Of a stretch of DNA of 64,000 nt, positions 1-8,793 are shown piece after piece. The notes beneath the pieces were generated by a model. It was given only the letters and a program-made list of their open reading frames with translations. It was not told the DNA's origin and ran no database searches. The DNA is from Paenibacillus sp. Soil750 (GTDB lineage: Bacteria; Bacillota; Bacilli; Paenibacillales; NBRC-103111). Within the stretch, counting starts at the first letter, position 1, and each line of letters starts with the position of its first letter. The stretch covers positions 62,001-126,000 of the forward strand of contig NZ_LMSD01000007.1 in assembly GCF_001428045.1 (NCBI RefSeq). Reading direction: 5' to 3'. The position numbers and the translations under genes are program-made.

Positions 1-1077
1 AATAAGAAGATCAATCAACGCGACGTCATCTTGTTCTAATGTTGTTGAAGGTACATCCTTGAACGCTTCTTCAATTTCAACACGTGATAGTGACTGGATA
101 TCCCCACTGAATAAGGCAGATGTGATATTAAGCGCACTCTCTAGCGCCTCTCCCCCATGTACGAGCTTCGTAACTTCGCGAGCTAGCACTTTCTGAGCTT
201 CTCTCTTCCCTGGTTGTGCGACTACTTCAGCTTCAAGTCTTTCAATTTCTTCCTGGGATTCAAATGTGAAATATTTCAGGAATCGGATAACATCATTGTC
301 CGCAGTTCCTAACCAGAATTGGTAGAACTGATACGGTGAAGTTTTGCTTGCATCCAGCCAAATAGCTCCGCCTTCCGTTTTACCAAACTTCTGCCCATCG
401 CTCTTCGTAACAAGTGGCAATGTCACACCGAAAGCGCGGCGATCTGTTGATTTGCCAATAAGCTCAAGTCCAGCCGTAATATTCCCCCATTGGTCACTTC
501 CACCAATTTGAACGGAACAGTTCTTTGTTTCATTTAGCTTCAGGAAATCGTAGGATTGAAGAATCATGTAACTGAACTCTGTAAACGAAATCCCTTTCGT
601 AATACGAGAATCCACAGAATCCTTAGCTAACATGTAGTTCACTGTAAAGTTTTTGCCTACATCGCGTAGGAATTCAATCACGTTCAGGGAGCCTAACCAA
701 TCGTAATTGTTCACTAACTCAGCACTGTTTTCAATTTCAGTTGAGAAATCAAGGAAACGTGAGAGCTGATTTTTAATACTTTGAGACCATGCCTCAACGA
801 CTTCAGGTCCGTTCAATGTACGTTCATTCGCCTTACCACTCGGATCACCAATAAGCCCAGTCCCACCGCCTACCAAAGCTAAAGGAACATGTCCAGCAAG
901 CTGAAATCTTCGCAATGTTAAAATGGGAAGCAAACTGCCAATATGCAAGCTATCAGCTGTTGGATCAAAGCCGCAGTACAGGACAACGCGCTCTTCACTC
1001 AGCTTCTTGTCTAAACCTTCTCTATCCGTAATTTGATGCAGCAAACCGCGAAACTCTAAATCCTTCAGAATACTCAT
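1..1077 (-). CDS. tyrS: Tyrosyl-tRNA synthetase, 3' end cut by window edge
   Basis: Charges tRNA-Tyr with tyrosine in the cytoplasm. 359 codons are visible from ATG at 1077; the family is about 420 residues, so the C-terminal S4 RNA-binding domain lies outside the window. The class I signature appears as HIGS in the segment DSLHIGSLLP, and the KMSKS-type loop as KFGKTEGG after a SDGQ motif, both typical of bacterial TyrRS. The gene is preceded by a T-box leader with a tyrosine specifier codon, which independently supports the identity. No frameshift is seen. Confidence 0.96.
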   Translation of the reverse strand, partial: MSILKDLEFRGLLHQITDREGLDKKLSEERVVLYCGFDPTADSLHIGSLLPILTLRRFQLAGHVPLALVGGGTGLIGDPSGKANERTLNGPEVVEAWSQSIKNQLSRFLDFSTEIENSAELVNNYDWLGSLNVIEFLRDVGKNFTVNYMLAKDSVDSRITKGISFTEFSYMILQSYDFLKLNETKNCSVQIGGSDQWGNITAGLELIGKSTDRRAFGVTLPLVTKSDGQKFGKTEGGAIWLDASKTSPYQFYQFWLGTADNDVIRFLKYFTFESQEEIERLEAEVVAQPGKREAQKVLAREVTKLVHGGEALESALNITSALFSGDIQSLSRVEIEEAFKDVPSTTLEQDDVALIDLLI

Positions 1078-1103
1078 GTACAACCATCCTTTATTATGAA
1101 ATG

Positions 1104-1147
1104 AAAAAACAAAAAAGCCTTCTTATCCCAAAGGGACGAGAAGACTT
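1104..1147 (-). terminator. T-box leader terminator of tyrS
   Basis: A 15-bp stem (1115-1129 with 1133-1147, AAA loop, few mismatches) is followed on the minus strand by a T-rich run. It sits between the T-box sequence and tyrS, so it is the transcription terminator that uncharged tRNA-Tyr prevents from forming. Confidence 0.9.
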
Positions 1148-1404
1148 GACTCGCGGTACCACCCTAATTAAAACAGCAGTTACGTACATCTATAACGGAA
1201 GTCGTAGGCACGGCGTGCTATTTTCACTCAAGAACCGATAACGAGGTTTAATCGGTAAATACTACTTGTGCAGGCACATTCCTGCAGGTTCCCATTTACT
1301 GCTCAAGACCGTAATTCACTAACCTGCAGGTACCGGTTCGCACCCTCCACCGGCTCTCTGAAAGCATCCACAAGCTACCTACTGCTGATCCATCAACGCA
1401 TTTG
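1115..1404 (-). promoter_or_regulatory. T-box riboswitch, tyrosine-specific
   Basis: The minus strand carries the conserved T-box AGGGTGGTACCGCG (1152-1165), which pairs with the tRNA acceptor end. Upstream is a long stem I region with the AGAGAGCCGGTGG...GTGCGAACCGG pattern. The likely specifier codon is UAC (tyrosine), minus strand 1313-1311, in the stem I bulge context GTGAATTACGG. The leader controls tyrS by antitermination when tRNA-Tyr is uncharged. Confidence 0.92.
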
Positions 1405-1410
1405 TACTTG

Positions 1411-1439
1411 TTATAACACAGGAATCTGATGGTTGTCAA
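1411..1439 (-). promoter_or_regulatory. Sigma-A promoter of tyrS leader
   Basis: On the minus strand TTGACA (1439-1434) and TTATAA (1416-1411) are separated by exactly 17 bases, just upstream of the T-box leader. Confidence 0.8.
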
Positions 1440-1490
1440 ACCGAGAACTGAACCTTTCTCCCATCAGCATTACCGCAAAAGGTGCAATTA

Positions 1491-1499
1491 TGGTATACT
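1491..1499 (+). promoter_or_regulatory. Extended -10 promoter of the penicillin-binding protein gene
   Basis: TG-G-TATACT (extended -10) lies 34 bases before the chosen start codon at 1533. The -35 region is weak (TTACCG around 1470). Confidence 0.5.
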
Positions 1500-1532
1500 A
1501 TTAGGGGTCATGTAAGGAGGATATTGGAACTT

Positions 1533-4500
1533 ATGCGTAATTTTTTCGCGAAATGGAATCGTCCCTGGGTTAGAACGACATTTAAAGTAATTGGAATTTC
1601 ATTAAAATGGGCCATTATTTGCGTGTTTTTGGCTGGCTTGCTAGGTGGATCCGCCGCTTTCGGATATGTAAGTGCACTAGTTAAAAAAGATCCTATCCGC
1701 AGCGAAGATGCGATTCGACAACAAATGCAAGAGAATGCCATCACAGGGTTCGCCTACTTCAATGATGATGCTGTGATTGGACAATTACGGACCGAAGAAG
1801 ATCGACGTCTTGCACAACTCGAAGACATCCCGCAGAACTTGTTAGACGCCGTCCTCGCCATTGAGGATAAAGATTTCTACAATCATCGCGGCATCGATTT
1901 CCGTGGTCTCTACCGTGCAGTCACACAGAAGCTTCTGAATGAAGATGTGCAAACCGGTGGAAGTACAATTACGCAACAGCTAGCTAGACGTGTTTTCCTC
2001 ACACTTGATCGCGATGACGGCCGTAAAGCAAGAGAGTTGCTGCTTGCACTTCGGATGGAACGCATCATGTCGAAGGATGAAATTTTACTTGCTTACCTAA
2101 ATAAAATCCCATACGGCAATGGGGCAACGGGTTATAATCTTTACGGCATTAAAGCCGCTGCCAAAGGTCTGTTCAATATCGATGATTTAGCCAAATTGAA
2201 TATTGCACAAGCCGCTTATTTAGCCGGATTACCTCAATCTCCATCACAATATTCGGCTTTTACAAGTAAGCCAGCTTTCGATGAGGATGGTTTCAAAAAA
2301 GCGGTAACGCGTCAGCAATTAGTATTAAAGCGGATGATGGAAGAAAACAAAATCACTAATGATCAATATCAAGATGCCTTGAAATTCGATCTTAAAGCTT
2401 CCATGCCAGCAGCAGCTCAAAAAGCGTATACGACCTACCCTTATCTAATGATTGAGACCGAGCAGGAAGCGTCCGAGATTTTATTGAAGCTTCAACATCC
2501 TGAGCTTGATCCGAAAACGAACCAAGCCGCTTATAATGAAGCACTCAAAAGCATACATACACAGCTATTACGCGGCGGTTATCAAATCTACACCACGATT
2601 GATAAAACAATTTATGATTCGATGCATGAGATATCAAGCAATGAGAAGAATTTCGCACCTACGGATGAGAAAAAAGGCGGCATAGAGCAAGTTGGTGCCA
2701 TCATGATTGATTCCAAAACAGGTGCTATCACAGGAATGATTGAAGGTCGTGACTTCTTCGACGAGCAGCTGAATCATGCTACACAAGCCTACAGGCAGCC
2801 TGGGTCTACAATGAAGCCAATTGCTGCTTATATCCCTGCACTTGAAAAAGGGGTCATTCAGCCTGCCACCATCGTAGATGATATCCCAATCATTCTCAAA
2901 GATGGCGTTAAAGGCTTCCATCTACCAGAGAACTGGGACCATAAATTCCATGGTCTGATGACGGCGCGCAGAGCTTTAAATCAATCCTATAATATCCCAG
3001 CTATCGATATATTCCTCAATAAAGTAGGCATTTCGCAAGCATGGGATTTCGCTAAGAAACTAGGTATTACGTCTCTTACCAAAGAGGATAATGTCGCACA
3101 AACCGGTGTTATAGGTGGTTTAAGTCGTGGAACCTCGGTCAAGGAATTAGCAGGTGCATATGCATCTATTCCGAATAAAGGCGTGTTTAATGCACCGTAC
3201 TTAATTCGTGAAATTAAAGATTCGAATGGCAAGACCATTTATGCTCATGAGCAGAAGCCCCAAACCGTGTACTCACCGCAAACAGCTTACCTAATAACGG
3301 ATATGATGAAAACCGTTATTAGCAATGCTAGCCAAGGGACAGCTACGGATCTCATGAAAAAATTCAAATCATACGGTAAAATCGAGATCTCTGGAAAAAC
3401 TGGCTCCACACAGGATGATGCTGATGCTTGGTTCATGGGCTTCACCCCTGATGTAACTGTCGGTGTGTGGATCGGTTATGATCAGCCGATTAATAAGCTG
3501 TCTTCCAAAACGGGCCAAACCAATCATGCAAAAGATATTTGGGCGCTCATCTTGAACAAAACAATTGAGCAAAAACCAAATCTGTTCCCGAACAAAACAT
3601 TCGCGAAGCCAGATGGTATCGTTTCATCAACAGTCTCCAGCTTATCCGGCATGCTTCCAAGTGAACTGACGACAAGCTCCGAACATTTGGTGACCGATAT
3701 TTTCAACAAAAAATATTTGCCTACAGCAACCGATAATGTCATGGTTAAAATGAAAATCAGTTCGCTAAATGGGCTCAATTATGTAGCTCAAGAAACAACA
3801 CCTGCTGATTTCGTATCAGAGAAAGTCGTGATTAAACGACAAAAATCGATCACCCAATTATTAAAAGAAATCGATGAAGCGATGCAAAAGCTTCCTGAGA
3901 AAAGCAGAAAGCCTATCGATTTCTATAAGCCAACTGACTATGACGTAGATGCTCCTTCCGAAGTTGATCCAAGGGTTGACGATGGGAAAGCACCTCCAGC
4001 ACCTCTGAACGTCGTGACAGTCAAATCAGGTGATACGGCGACAATTACTTTCCAACCGAACGCGGATGCAGATATCGTAGGCTATCGCATTTATCGTTCG
4101 GATAATCAAGGCAAGTTCCAGCTCATGGGAGGTAAAGTCGTGCTGGCAGGTGCAGAAGCGAAGTTTGTTGATCAACTTCAAACGGCAGCTATAACAGGCT
4201 ACTATGTCACTGCTGTTGATGTAGCAGGTAAAGAATCCATACCAAGCCGGTCCTCTTATACGGATGGTAGCTCTCTAGATTCATTAATTATCCCTGGTGT
4301 CGATAGCAATGGCAATCCTTTGACAGATCTTACTATCCCATCACCAGGTACAACGAATGGTGGAACGGGAGCTGGCACTCCTACGGGCAAGCCGGTATCC
4401 AAGGATGCTCCTTCTGCACCTACGGGCATCAAGGCAAAGGCTGAAGAAGCCTCACTTGTCCTAACATGGAAAGCGAATGATGCCAAAGACAAAGTCAAAC

Positions 4501-4676
4501 AGTATATCGTGTACTTTAGCGATAAAGAAAAGGGCACTTACACGAAGCTAGGCACCGTTGAGAATGGAACTGAATTCCATTACTACGCGGCAGCTTTCAA
4601 TGGCTATTATAAAGTAACAGCCATTAATGAAGCTGGAGAGTCTAAATTCTCTGCCACCATCGCTTATAATAAATAA
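1533..4676 (+). CDS. Class A penicillin-binding protein (PBP1A family) with C-terminal FN3-like domains
   Basis: Bifunctional glycosyltransferase/transpeptidase that polymerises and crosslinks peptidoglycan outside the membrane. The start at 1533 is preferred over an in-frame ATG at 1482 because AAGGAGG lies at 1514-1520 and 1482 overlaps the promoter; this gives 1047 residues. A transmembrane anchor lies near residues 17-48. GT51 motifs follow: EDKDFYNHRG from E111 and GGSTITQQLA near 141. The transpeptidase motifs are STMK (Ser425, Lys428), SYN (Ser485) and KTGS (Lys622). The C-terminal part, from about residue 820, holds two fibronectin-III-like repeats joined by a Gly/Pro/Thr linker, a common addition in Paenibacillus PBPs that may bind cell wall or protein partners. 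A terminator follows directly. Confidence 0.93.
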   Translation: MRNFFAKWNRPWVRTTFKVIGISLKWAIICVFLAGLLGGSAAFGYVSALVKKDPIRSEDAIRQQMQENAITGFAYFNDDAVIGQLRTEEDRRLAQLEDIPQNLLDAVLAIEDKDFYNHRGIDFRGLYRAVTQKLLNEDVQTGGSTITQQLARRVFLTLDRDDGRKARELLLALRMERIMSKDEILLAYLNKIPYGNGATGYNLYGIKAAAKGLFNIDDLAKLNIAQAAYLAGLPQSPSQYSAFTSKPAFDEDGFKKAVTRQQLVLKRMMEENKITNDQYQDALKFDLKASMPAAAQKAYTTYPYLMIETEQEASEILLKLQHPELDPKTNQAAYNEALKSIHTQLLRGGYQIYTTIDKTIYDSMHEISSNEKNFAPTDEKKGGIEQVGAIMIDSKTGAITGMIEGRDFFDEQLNHATQAYRQPGSTMKPIAAYIPALEKGVIQPATIVDDIPIILKDGVKGFHLPENWDHKFHGLMTARRALNQSYNIPAIDIFLNKVGISQAWDFAKKLGITSLTKEDNVAQTGVIGGLSRGTSVKELAGAYASIPNKGVFNAPYLIREIKDSNGKTIYAHEQKPQTVYSPQTAYLITDMMKTVISNASQGTATDLMKKFKSYGKIEISGKTGSTQDDADAWFMGFTPDVTVGVWIGYDQPINKLSSKTGQTNHAKDIWALILNKTIEQKPNLFPNKTFAKPDGIVSSTVSSLSGMLPSELTTSSEHLVTDIFNKKYLPTATDNVMVKMKISSLNGLNYVAQETTPADFVSEKVVIKRQKSITQLLKEIDEAMQKLPEKSRKPIDFYKPTDYDVDAPSEVDPRVDDGKAPPAPLNVVTVKSGDTATITFQPNADADIVGYRIYRSDNQGKFQLMGGKVVLAGAEAKFVDQLQTAAITGYYVTAVDVAGKESIPSRSSYTDGSSLDSLIIPGVDSNGNPLTDLTIPSPGTTNGGTGAGTPTGKPVSKDAPSAPTGIKAKAEEASLVLTWKANDAKDKVKQYIVYFSDKEKGTYTKLGTVENGTEFHYYAAAFNGYYKVTAINEAGESKFSATIAYNK

Positions 4677-4685
4677 GCGTAATTG

Positions 4686-4722
4686 AAGAAGAACCTGGCT
4701 GCTACCAGGTTCTTCTTTTTTT
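4686..4722 (+). terminator. Rho-independent terminator after the PBP gene
   Basis: A perfect 13-bp stem (4686-4698 with 4705-4717) with a 6-base loop is followed by a T run. Confidence 0.92.
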
Positions 4723-4729
4723 GATGCAC

Positions 4730-4769
4730 AAAAAAAACTTTCTCTGCACCACTAAAGGTACGGAGAAAG
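4730..4769 (-). terminator. Terminator after acsA
   Basis: On the minus strand CTTTCTCCGTACC pairs with GGTGCAGAGAAAG and is followed by eight T. It lies back to back with the PBP terminator of the convergent gene. Confidence 0.9.
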
Positions 4770-4784
4770 CTAGATGAACCTTAA

Positions 4785-6509
4785 TTAATCTTCAATTGTC
4801 GATAAGTCACCTGTCGGAAGGTTAAGCTCCCATGCTTTAAGCACACGACGCATGATCTTCCCGCTGCGTGTTTTTGGCAGCTTGTCCTTGAATTCAATCT
4901 CACGCGGAGCCGCATGCGCAGATAGACCTTCCTTAACGAACTTAGAAATTTCAGCTTTCAGTTCATCAGAAGCAACAAAGCCTTCACGCAACGCGATAAA
5001 CGCTTTGATGATTTCTCCACGCATAGGGTCTGGTTTCCCAATAACCCCAGCTTCAGCAACAGCTGGATGCTCAACAAGCTTGCTTTCAACTTCAAATGGA
5101 CCTACGCGCTCACCTGCCGTGTTAATCACATCATCCACTCGACCTTGGAACCAGAAATAACCATCCTCATCTTGATAAGCGGAATCTCCGGAAACGTACC
5201 AGCCTGTCAAACGGAAATACTCTTCATACTTGGACGGGTTATTCCAAATTTTACGCATCATCGATGGCCAAGGTGTTTTGATCGCGAGGTTCCCCATCCG
5301 ATTCGGAGGCAGAACATTACCCGCATCATCGATAATGGCAGCATCAACACCTGGAATTGGACGACCCATAGAGCCTGGTTTAATCGTCATGGAAGGATAG
5401 TTACAAATCAACTGTCCGCCTGTCTCTGTCATCCACCACGTATCGTGAATACGTTGATTATAGACCTTCATACCCCATCTGACGACTTCCGGATTCAATG
5501 GTTCACCAACACTTAATACATGACGAAGTGCCGACAAATCATAGCTTGCAGAAACATCATCGCCCGCCCCCATCAACATACGGAAAGCTGTTGGCGCACT
5601 GTACCAAACGGTTACTTTATATTTCTGAAGTGTATTGTACCAATCCTGCGGACTGAAACGTCCTCCGCGAATTACATTCGTCGCACCATTCAACCATGGA
5701 GCGAAAATCCCGTAGGAAGTCCCTGTAACCCAACCTGGGTCTGCCGTACACCAGTAGATGTCATCTTCTTTTAAATCAAGAACAATTTGTCCCGTATAGT
5801 AGTGCTGCAACATCGCATTTTGAACGTGGAATACACCTTTCGGTTTCCCAGTTGATCCGGATGTATAATGAATAATTAATCCATCTTCACGGTCCAACCA
5901 TTCAATCTCAAGCTCTGTAGAAGCGTTTGCCATTTCTTTATGATAATCAACTTGTCCTTCACCAAGCTCGATGTTCTCCCCTACAAGGATCACATGCTTA
6001 AGGTGTGGAAGTTCACTATAAGGAACACGTGATAATTGGCTAGGCGTCGTGATAATCGCAACCGCTTCACTATCTTCCAATCGATCTCGAACTGCTGTTT
6101 CCATGAATGCTTCAAAAAGTGGTCCAACAACCGCGCCTACTTTGAGTGATCCCAGTAAAGAATAATACAGTTCAGGTGTCCGTGGCATGAAAATGAAAAC
6201 TCTCTCACCTTTGCCAATGCCTAGATTTCTAAGCACATTACCAAACTGATTGGATCTTTCCTTCATTTGTCCAAAAGTAATCGCTTCATCACGTGTGCTG
6301 TCGCTGTAATATAAAGCAATTTTGTCCTTCTTCCCGCCTTCCGCATGACGGTCAATGGCTTCATAGGCCATATTCACTTTACCTGTTTCGTACCAGGAGA
6401 AGTTTTTCTCGATGTCTGCCCAATCAAATGTCGCATGTGTTTGTTCGTAATTAGCCATGTTTGGATTAAGGGATACTGATTTAATGAGTTCATCTTTAAT
6501 TTGATCCAT
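4785..6509 (-). CDS. acsA: Acetyl-CoA synthetase
   Basis: Activates acetate to acetyl-CoA through acetyl-AMP (ANL superfamily). The 574 residues match the Bacillus AcsA length. The AMP-binding P-loop YTSGSTGKPKGV, the GWYVSGD core and the hinge segment GRVDDVINTAGERVGP are intact. Near the C terminus PKTRSGKIMRR carries the catalytic Lys (about residue 551), the lysine that AcuA acetylates to switch AcsA off and AcuC deacetylates. GAGGAGGG precedes the ATG. acuA and acuC lie divergently upstream, as in Bacillus subtilis. A cre-like site in the leader suggests CcpA repression. Confidence 0.95.
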   Translation of the reverse strand: MDQIKDELIKSVSLNPNMANYEQTHATFDWADIEKNFSWYETGKVNMAYEAIDRHAEGGKKDKIALYYSDSTRDEAITFGQMKERSNQFGNVLRNLGIGKGERVFIFMPRTPELYYSLLGSLKVGAVVGPLFEAFMETAVRDRLEDSEAVAIITTPSQLSRVPYSELPHLKHVILVGENIELGEGQVDYHKEMANASTELEIEWLDREDGLIIHYTSGSTGKPKGVFHVQNAMLQHYYTGQIVLDLKEDDIYWCTADPGWVTGTSYGIFAPWLNGATNVIRGGRFSPQDWYNTLQKYKVTVWYSAPTAFRMLMGAGDDVSASYDLSALRHVLSVGEPLNPEVVRWGMKVYNQRIHDTWWMTETGGQLICNYPSMTIKPGSMGRPIPGVDAAIIDDAGNVLPPNRMGNLAIKTPWPSMMRKIWNNPSKYEEYFRLTGWYVSGDSAYQDEDGYFWFQGRVDDVINTAGERVGPFEVESKLVEHPAVAEAGVIGKPDPMRGEIIKAFIALREGFVASDELKAEISKFVKEGLSAHAAPREIEFKDKLPKTRSGKIMRRVLKAWELNLPTGDLSTIED

Positions 6510-6532
6510 AAACGTAAAACCCTCCTCACGAA

Positions 6533-6546
6533 ATAAACCGCTTTCA
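6533..6546 (-). promoter_or_regulatory. Probable cre (CcpA) site in the acsA leader
   Basis: ATAAACCGCTTTCA matches 12 of 14 positions of the cre consensus TGWAANCGNTNWCA. It lies about 40-55 bases downstream of the acsA -10 box, consistent with roadblock repression. acsA is CcpA-controlled in Bacillus subtilis. Confidence 0.55.
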
Positions 6547-6594
6547 CTTTACTGATGAATTCGAGCAAAATGTGATCGATTTTTGACATGTTCT

Positions 6595-6603
6595 ATTATA
6601 ACA
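6595..6603 (-). promoter_or_regulatory. acsA promoter, extended -10
   Basis: The minus strand reads TG-T-TATAAT, a perfect extended -10 with no clear -35, about 90 bases upstream of the acsA start. Confidence 0.5.
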
Positions 6604-6657
6604 TACTCAGAATATTTCGCCTATGTTTAAGTTTTGCTATGATTTCAAACAAAAGTT

Positions 6658-6666
6658 TGGTATAAA
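6658..6666 (+). promoter_or_regulatory. acuA promoter, extended -10
   Basis: TG-G-TATAAA on the plus strand, divergent from the acsA promoter about 60 bases away. No good -35 is seen. Confidence 0.4.
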
Positions 6667-6709
6667 ATTACTATGAATCCAAAATAAACACTACGCCGTC
6701 CTTCATGGA

Positions 6710-6723
6710 TGGAAGCGTTTATG
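6710..6723 (+). promoter_or_regulatory. Weak cre-like site upstream of acuA
   Basis: TGGAAGCGTTTATG agrees with the cre consensus at 11 of 14 positions, including the central CG. It lies downstream of the acuA -10 box. Tentative. Confidence 0.3.
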
Positions 6724-6822
6724 GAGAAATATAACCGACTAATTATGTGAAACATATAAATTCTTATATTTTCAGTAAAGGAAACGCCCATCATGCTGTT
6801 TTTTAGAAGGAGAGCAAAAGTT

Positions 6823-7461
6823 ATGCAGCATATCAAGATCTACCACTCACAAAGCTTGCGCACTGCTCCCGATCAACCTGAAATTATAATTGAGGGTCCC
6901 GTTTCACCAGAAAAATTGCAGGAACTTACCATGCACGCGAAGCTTGACGCCTTCCGGAGACCGAAAGAACAACTCGAAGCACTCATCGAGATTGCCGGGT
7001 TACCTGAAGGACGAATCATACTTGCGAGAGATGGATCCACCATTGTCGGTTACGTTACCTTCCATTACGCAGATGAAATTGAGCGATGGTCACAAGGCAA
7101 TATGAAGGATTTAATTGAACTCGGTGCGATTGAAGTCGCTGATGATTACAGATCGATTGGTTTAGGCAAAAAAATGATACAGCTTGCATTTGAAGATGAT
7201 CAAATGGAAAATGTCATTTGCTTCACAACCGAGTATTATTGGCATTGGGATTTGGAAACGAGTAAATTAACCGTTTGGGAATATCGTCAAATGATGGAAA
7301 AGCTCATGAAAAGCGTTGATATGATCTGGTTTGCAACCGATGATCCAGAAATTTGCTCACATCCCGCCAACTGTCTGATGGTGAGAATCGGGAAGCAGGT
7401 ACCCATCTCGTCAGTCGAGCAGTTTGATCGCGTGCGTTTTCAGCAGCGCTTTATGTATTAG
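6823..7461 (+). CDS. acuA: Acetoin utilisation acetyltransferase AcuA (GNAT)
   Basis: GNAT protein expected to acetylate the catalytic lysine of AcsA. ATG 6823 is chosen over 6793 because AGAAGGAGAG lies eight bases upstream; 212 residues, close to the 210 of B. subtilis AcuA. The acetyl-CoA-binding segment reads VADDYRSIGLGKKM. The gene is divergent from acsA and followed 67 bases later by acuC. AcuB, which lies between acuA and acuC in B. subtilis, is absent here. Confidence 0.9.
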   Translation: MQHIKIYHSQSLRTAPDQPEIIIEGPVSPEKLQELTMHAKLDAFRRPKEQLEALIEIAGLPEGRIILARDGSTIVGYVTFHYADEIERWSQGNMKDLIELGAIEVADDYRSIGLGKKMIQLAFEDDQMENVICFTTEYYWHWDLETSKLTVWEYRQMMEKLMKSVDMIWFATDDPEICSHPANCLMVRIGKQVPISSVEQFDRVRFQQRFMY

Positions 7462-7528
7462 CTCCATGAGATGTAGTTAGCAGCAGATCTTCAAACGAAA
7501 TTGTTAGCCAATTCGGGGGAATTTGGAA

Positions 7529-8716
7529 ATGGACATGAAGTTTACGGAACCTGTGTTTATCTATGATGATCAAGAGATTGAATATAAATTTAATGATACA
7601 CATCCTTTTAATCAGGATCGTCTCATTATGACCGTTGATTTACTGCGTAAATCTGGCGCACTTCCAGACAAGGCGGTACTAACGTCTCGCTCAGCGACTG
7701 ATGCAGAACTCTTGCGGGTGCATTCAGCTAGTTATATCGAGGCAGTAAAAGCGCTAAGTGTTCCTGCTCCTGAGGAACGCTGGGTGCGTGAAGCAGCCCG
7801 TTTCGGGCTCGATACAGACGACACGCCCTACTTCCCAGGGATGCATGACATCACTGCGAAGGTCGTAGGCGGCTCTATCCTTGCCGTAGACCTTGTTATG
7901 ACCGGCCAAGCGCCTCATGCCTTACATTTAGGCGGTGGCCTCCACCATGCCCTGCAGAGCAAGGGTGCGGGCTTCTGCGTCTATAATGACGCATCTGCGG
8001 CGATCGCTTACGCCAAAGAGAAGTATGGCGCTAAGGTGCTCTACATCGATACAGACGTACACCACGGCGATGGTGTGCAGTGGAGTTTCTACGCCGACCC
8101 GCAGGTCGGCACGCTCTCCATTCACGAGACGGGGAAATATTTATTCCCAGGCACGGGGGCTGTGAACGAACGCGGAGAAGGCGACGCGTTTGGAACGAGT
8201 GTAAACATCCCGGTGGAGCCTTACACCGAGGATGATTCTTGGCTGGAATGTTTCAGCGAGGTGCTAACCGAGCTGATCGCCCGCTTCCAGCCGGACGTCA
8301 TTATCTCGCAGCATGGATGCGATGCCCATGCTTTCGACCCGCTCGCGCATGTGCATTGCTCCATGCGCGTGTACAAGGCCATGCCCGAGCTCATCCATCG
8401 ACTTGCGCACCAATGGTGCGAAGGTCGGTGGGTCGCGCTCGGGGGCGGCGGGTACGACATCTGGCGTGTCGTACCGCGGGCTTGGAGCCTGCTCTGGCTT
8501 GTGATGAGCGAGCAGGCGATTATGAGTCTGCTGGAGGCGGAGCCCCAGCTGAGGCTGCCCCAGGCGTGGCTAGACGCCTGGCAGGACAAAAGCCCCGTCC
8601 CACTCGTGGAGACGTGGCTCGACCCGGTTGAAGCTTGGGCGCCGATTCCAAGGCGCCAGGTGATCACCGAGAAGAATCGACAGACCAAGGAACTAGCGAT
8701 GATGTATTTGAAATAA
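7529..8716 (+). CDS. acuC: Class I histone-deacetylase-like protein AcuC
   Basis: Zinc-dependent deacetylase that removes the acetyl group from AcsA and so reactivates it. The arginase/deacetylase fold motifs are present: HLGGGLHHA (catalytic His pair), DTDVHHGDG (zinc-binding Asp and His) and GGGGY near the C terminus. ATG 7529 is preferred over TTG 7523 because GGGGGA sits 8 bases before it; 395 residues. The 3' half is strongly GC-rich and full of short perfect inverted repeats, unlike the 5' part and the neighbours. The gene is convergent with mtnN across a shared terminator. Confidence 0.93.
   Translation: MDMKFTEPVFIYDDQEIEYKFNDTHPFNQDRLIMTVDLLRKSGALPDKAVLTSRSATDAELLRVHSASYIEAVKALSVPAPEERWVREAARFGLDTDDTPYFPGMHDITAKVVGGSILAVDLVMTGQAPHALHLGGGLHHALQSKGAGFCVYNDASAAIAYAKEKYGAKVLYIDTDVHHGDGVQWSFYADPQVGTLSIHETGKYLFPGTGAVNERGEGDAFGTSVNIPVEPYTEDDSWLECFSEVLTELIARFQPDVIISQHGCDAHAFDPLAHVHCSMRVYKAMPELIHRLAHQWCEGRWVALGGGGYDIWRVVPRAWSLLWLVMSEQAIMSLLEAEPQLRLPQAWLDAWQDKSPVPLVETWLDPVEAWAPIPRRQVITEKNRQTKELAMMYLK
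8344..8581 (+). repeat. Cluster of perfect inverted repeats inside acuC
   Basis: Perfect stems lie at 8344-8369 (8 bp, CGCGCATG), 8406-8420 (6 bp), 8451-8475 (8 bp, GGTACGAC), 8530-8549 (5 bp) and 8560-8581 (8 bp, CCAGGCGT). A further 6-bp pair, GGCGCC, is at 8638-8657. All are within the reading frame and in a GC-rich stretch. Confidence 0.7.
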
Positions 8717-8734
8717 TTCGTTCCAAAATTGAGA

Positions 8735-8775
8735 AAAGCTCAGATCACCGCCAACTAAGCGATGTTCTGAGCTTT
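8735..8775. terminator. Shared terminator between acuC and mtnN
   Basis: AAAGCTCAGA (8735-8744) pairs with TCTGAGCTTT (8766-8775), with A/T-rich flanks on both sides, between convergent genes. Confidence 0.75.
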
Positions 8776-8793
8776 ATTCATGGGGTAGCTGTT

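Noticed and set aside
8221..8688. Long open frames on both strands opposite and beside acuC
   Set aside because: They arise from the high GC of this stretch; AcuC has clear catalytic motifs, and the other frames have no ribosome-binding sites or recognisable motifs.
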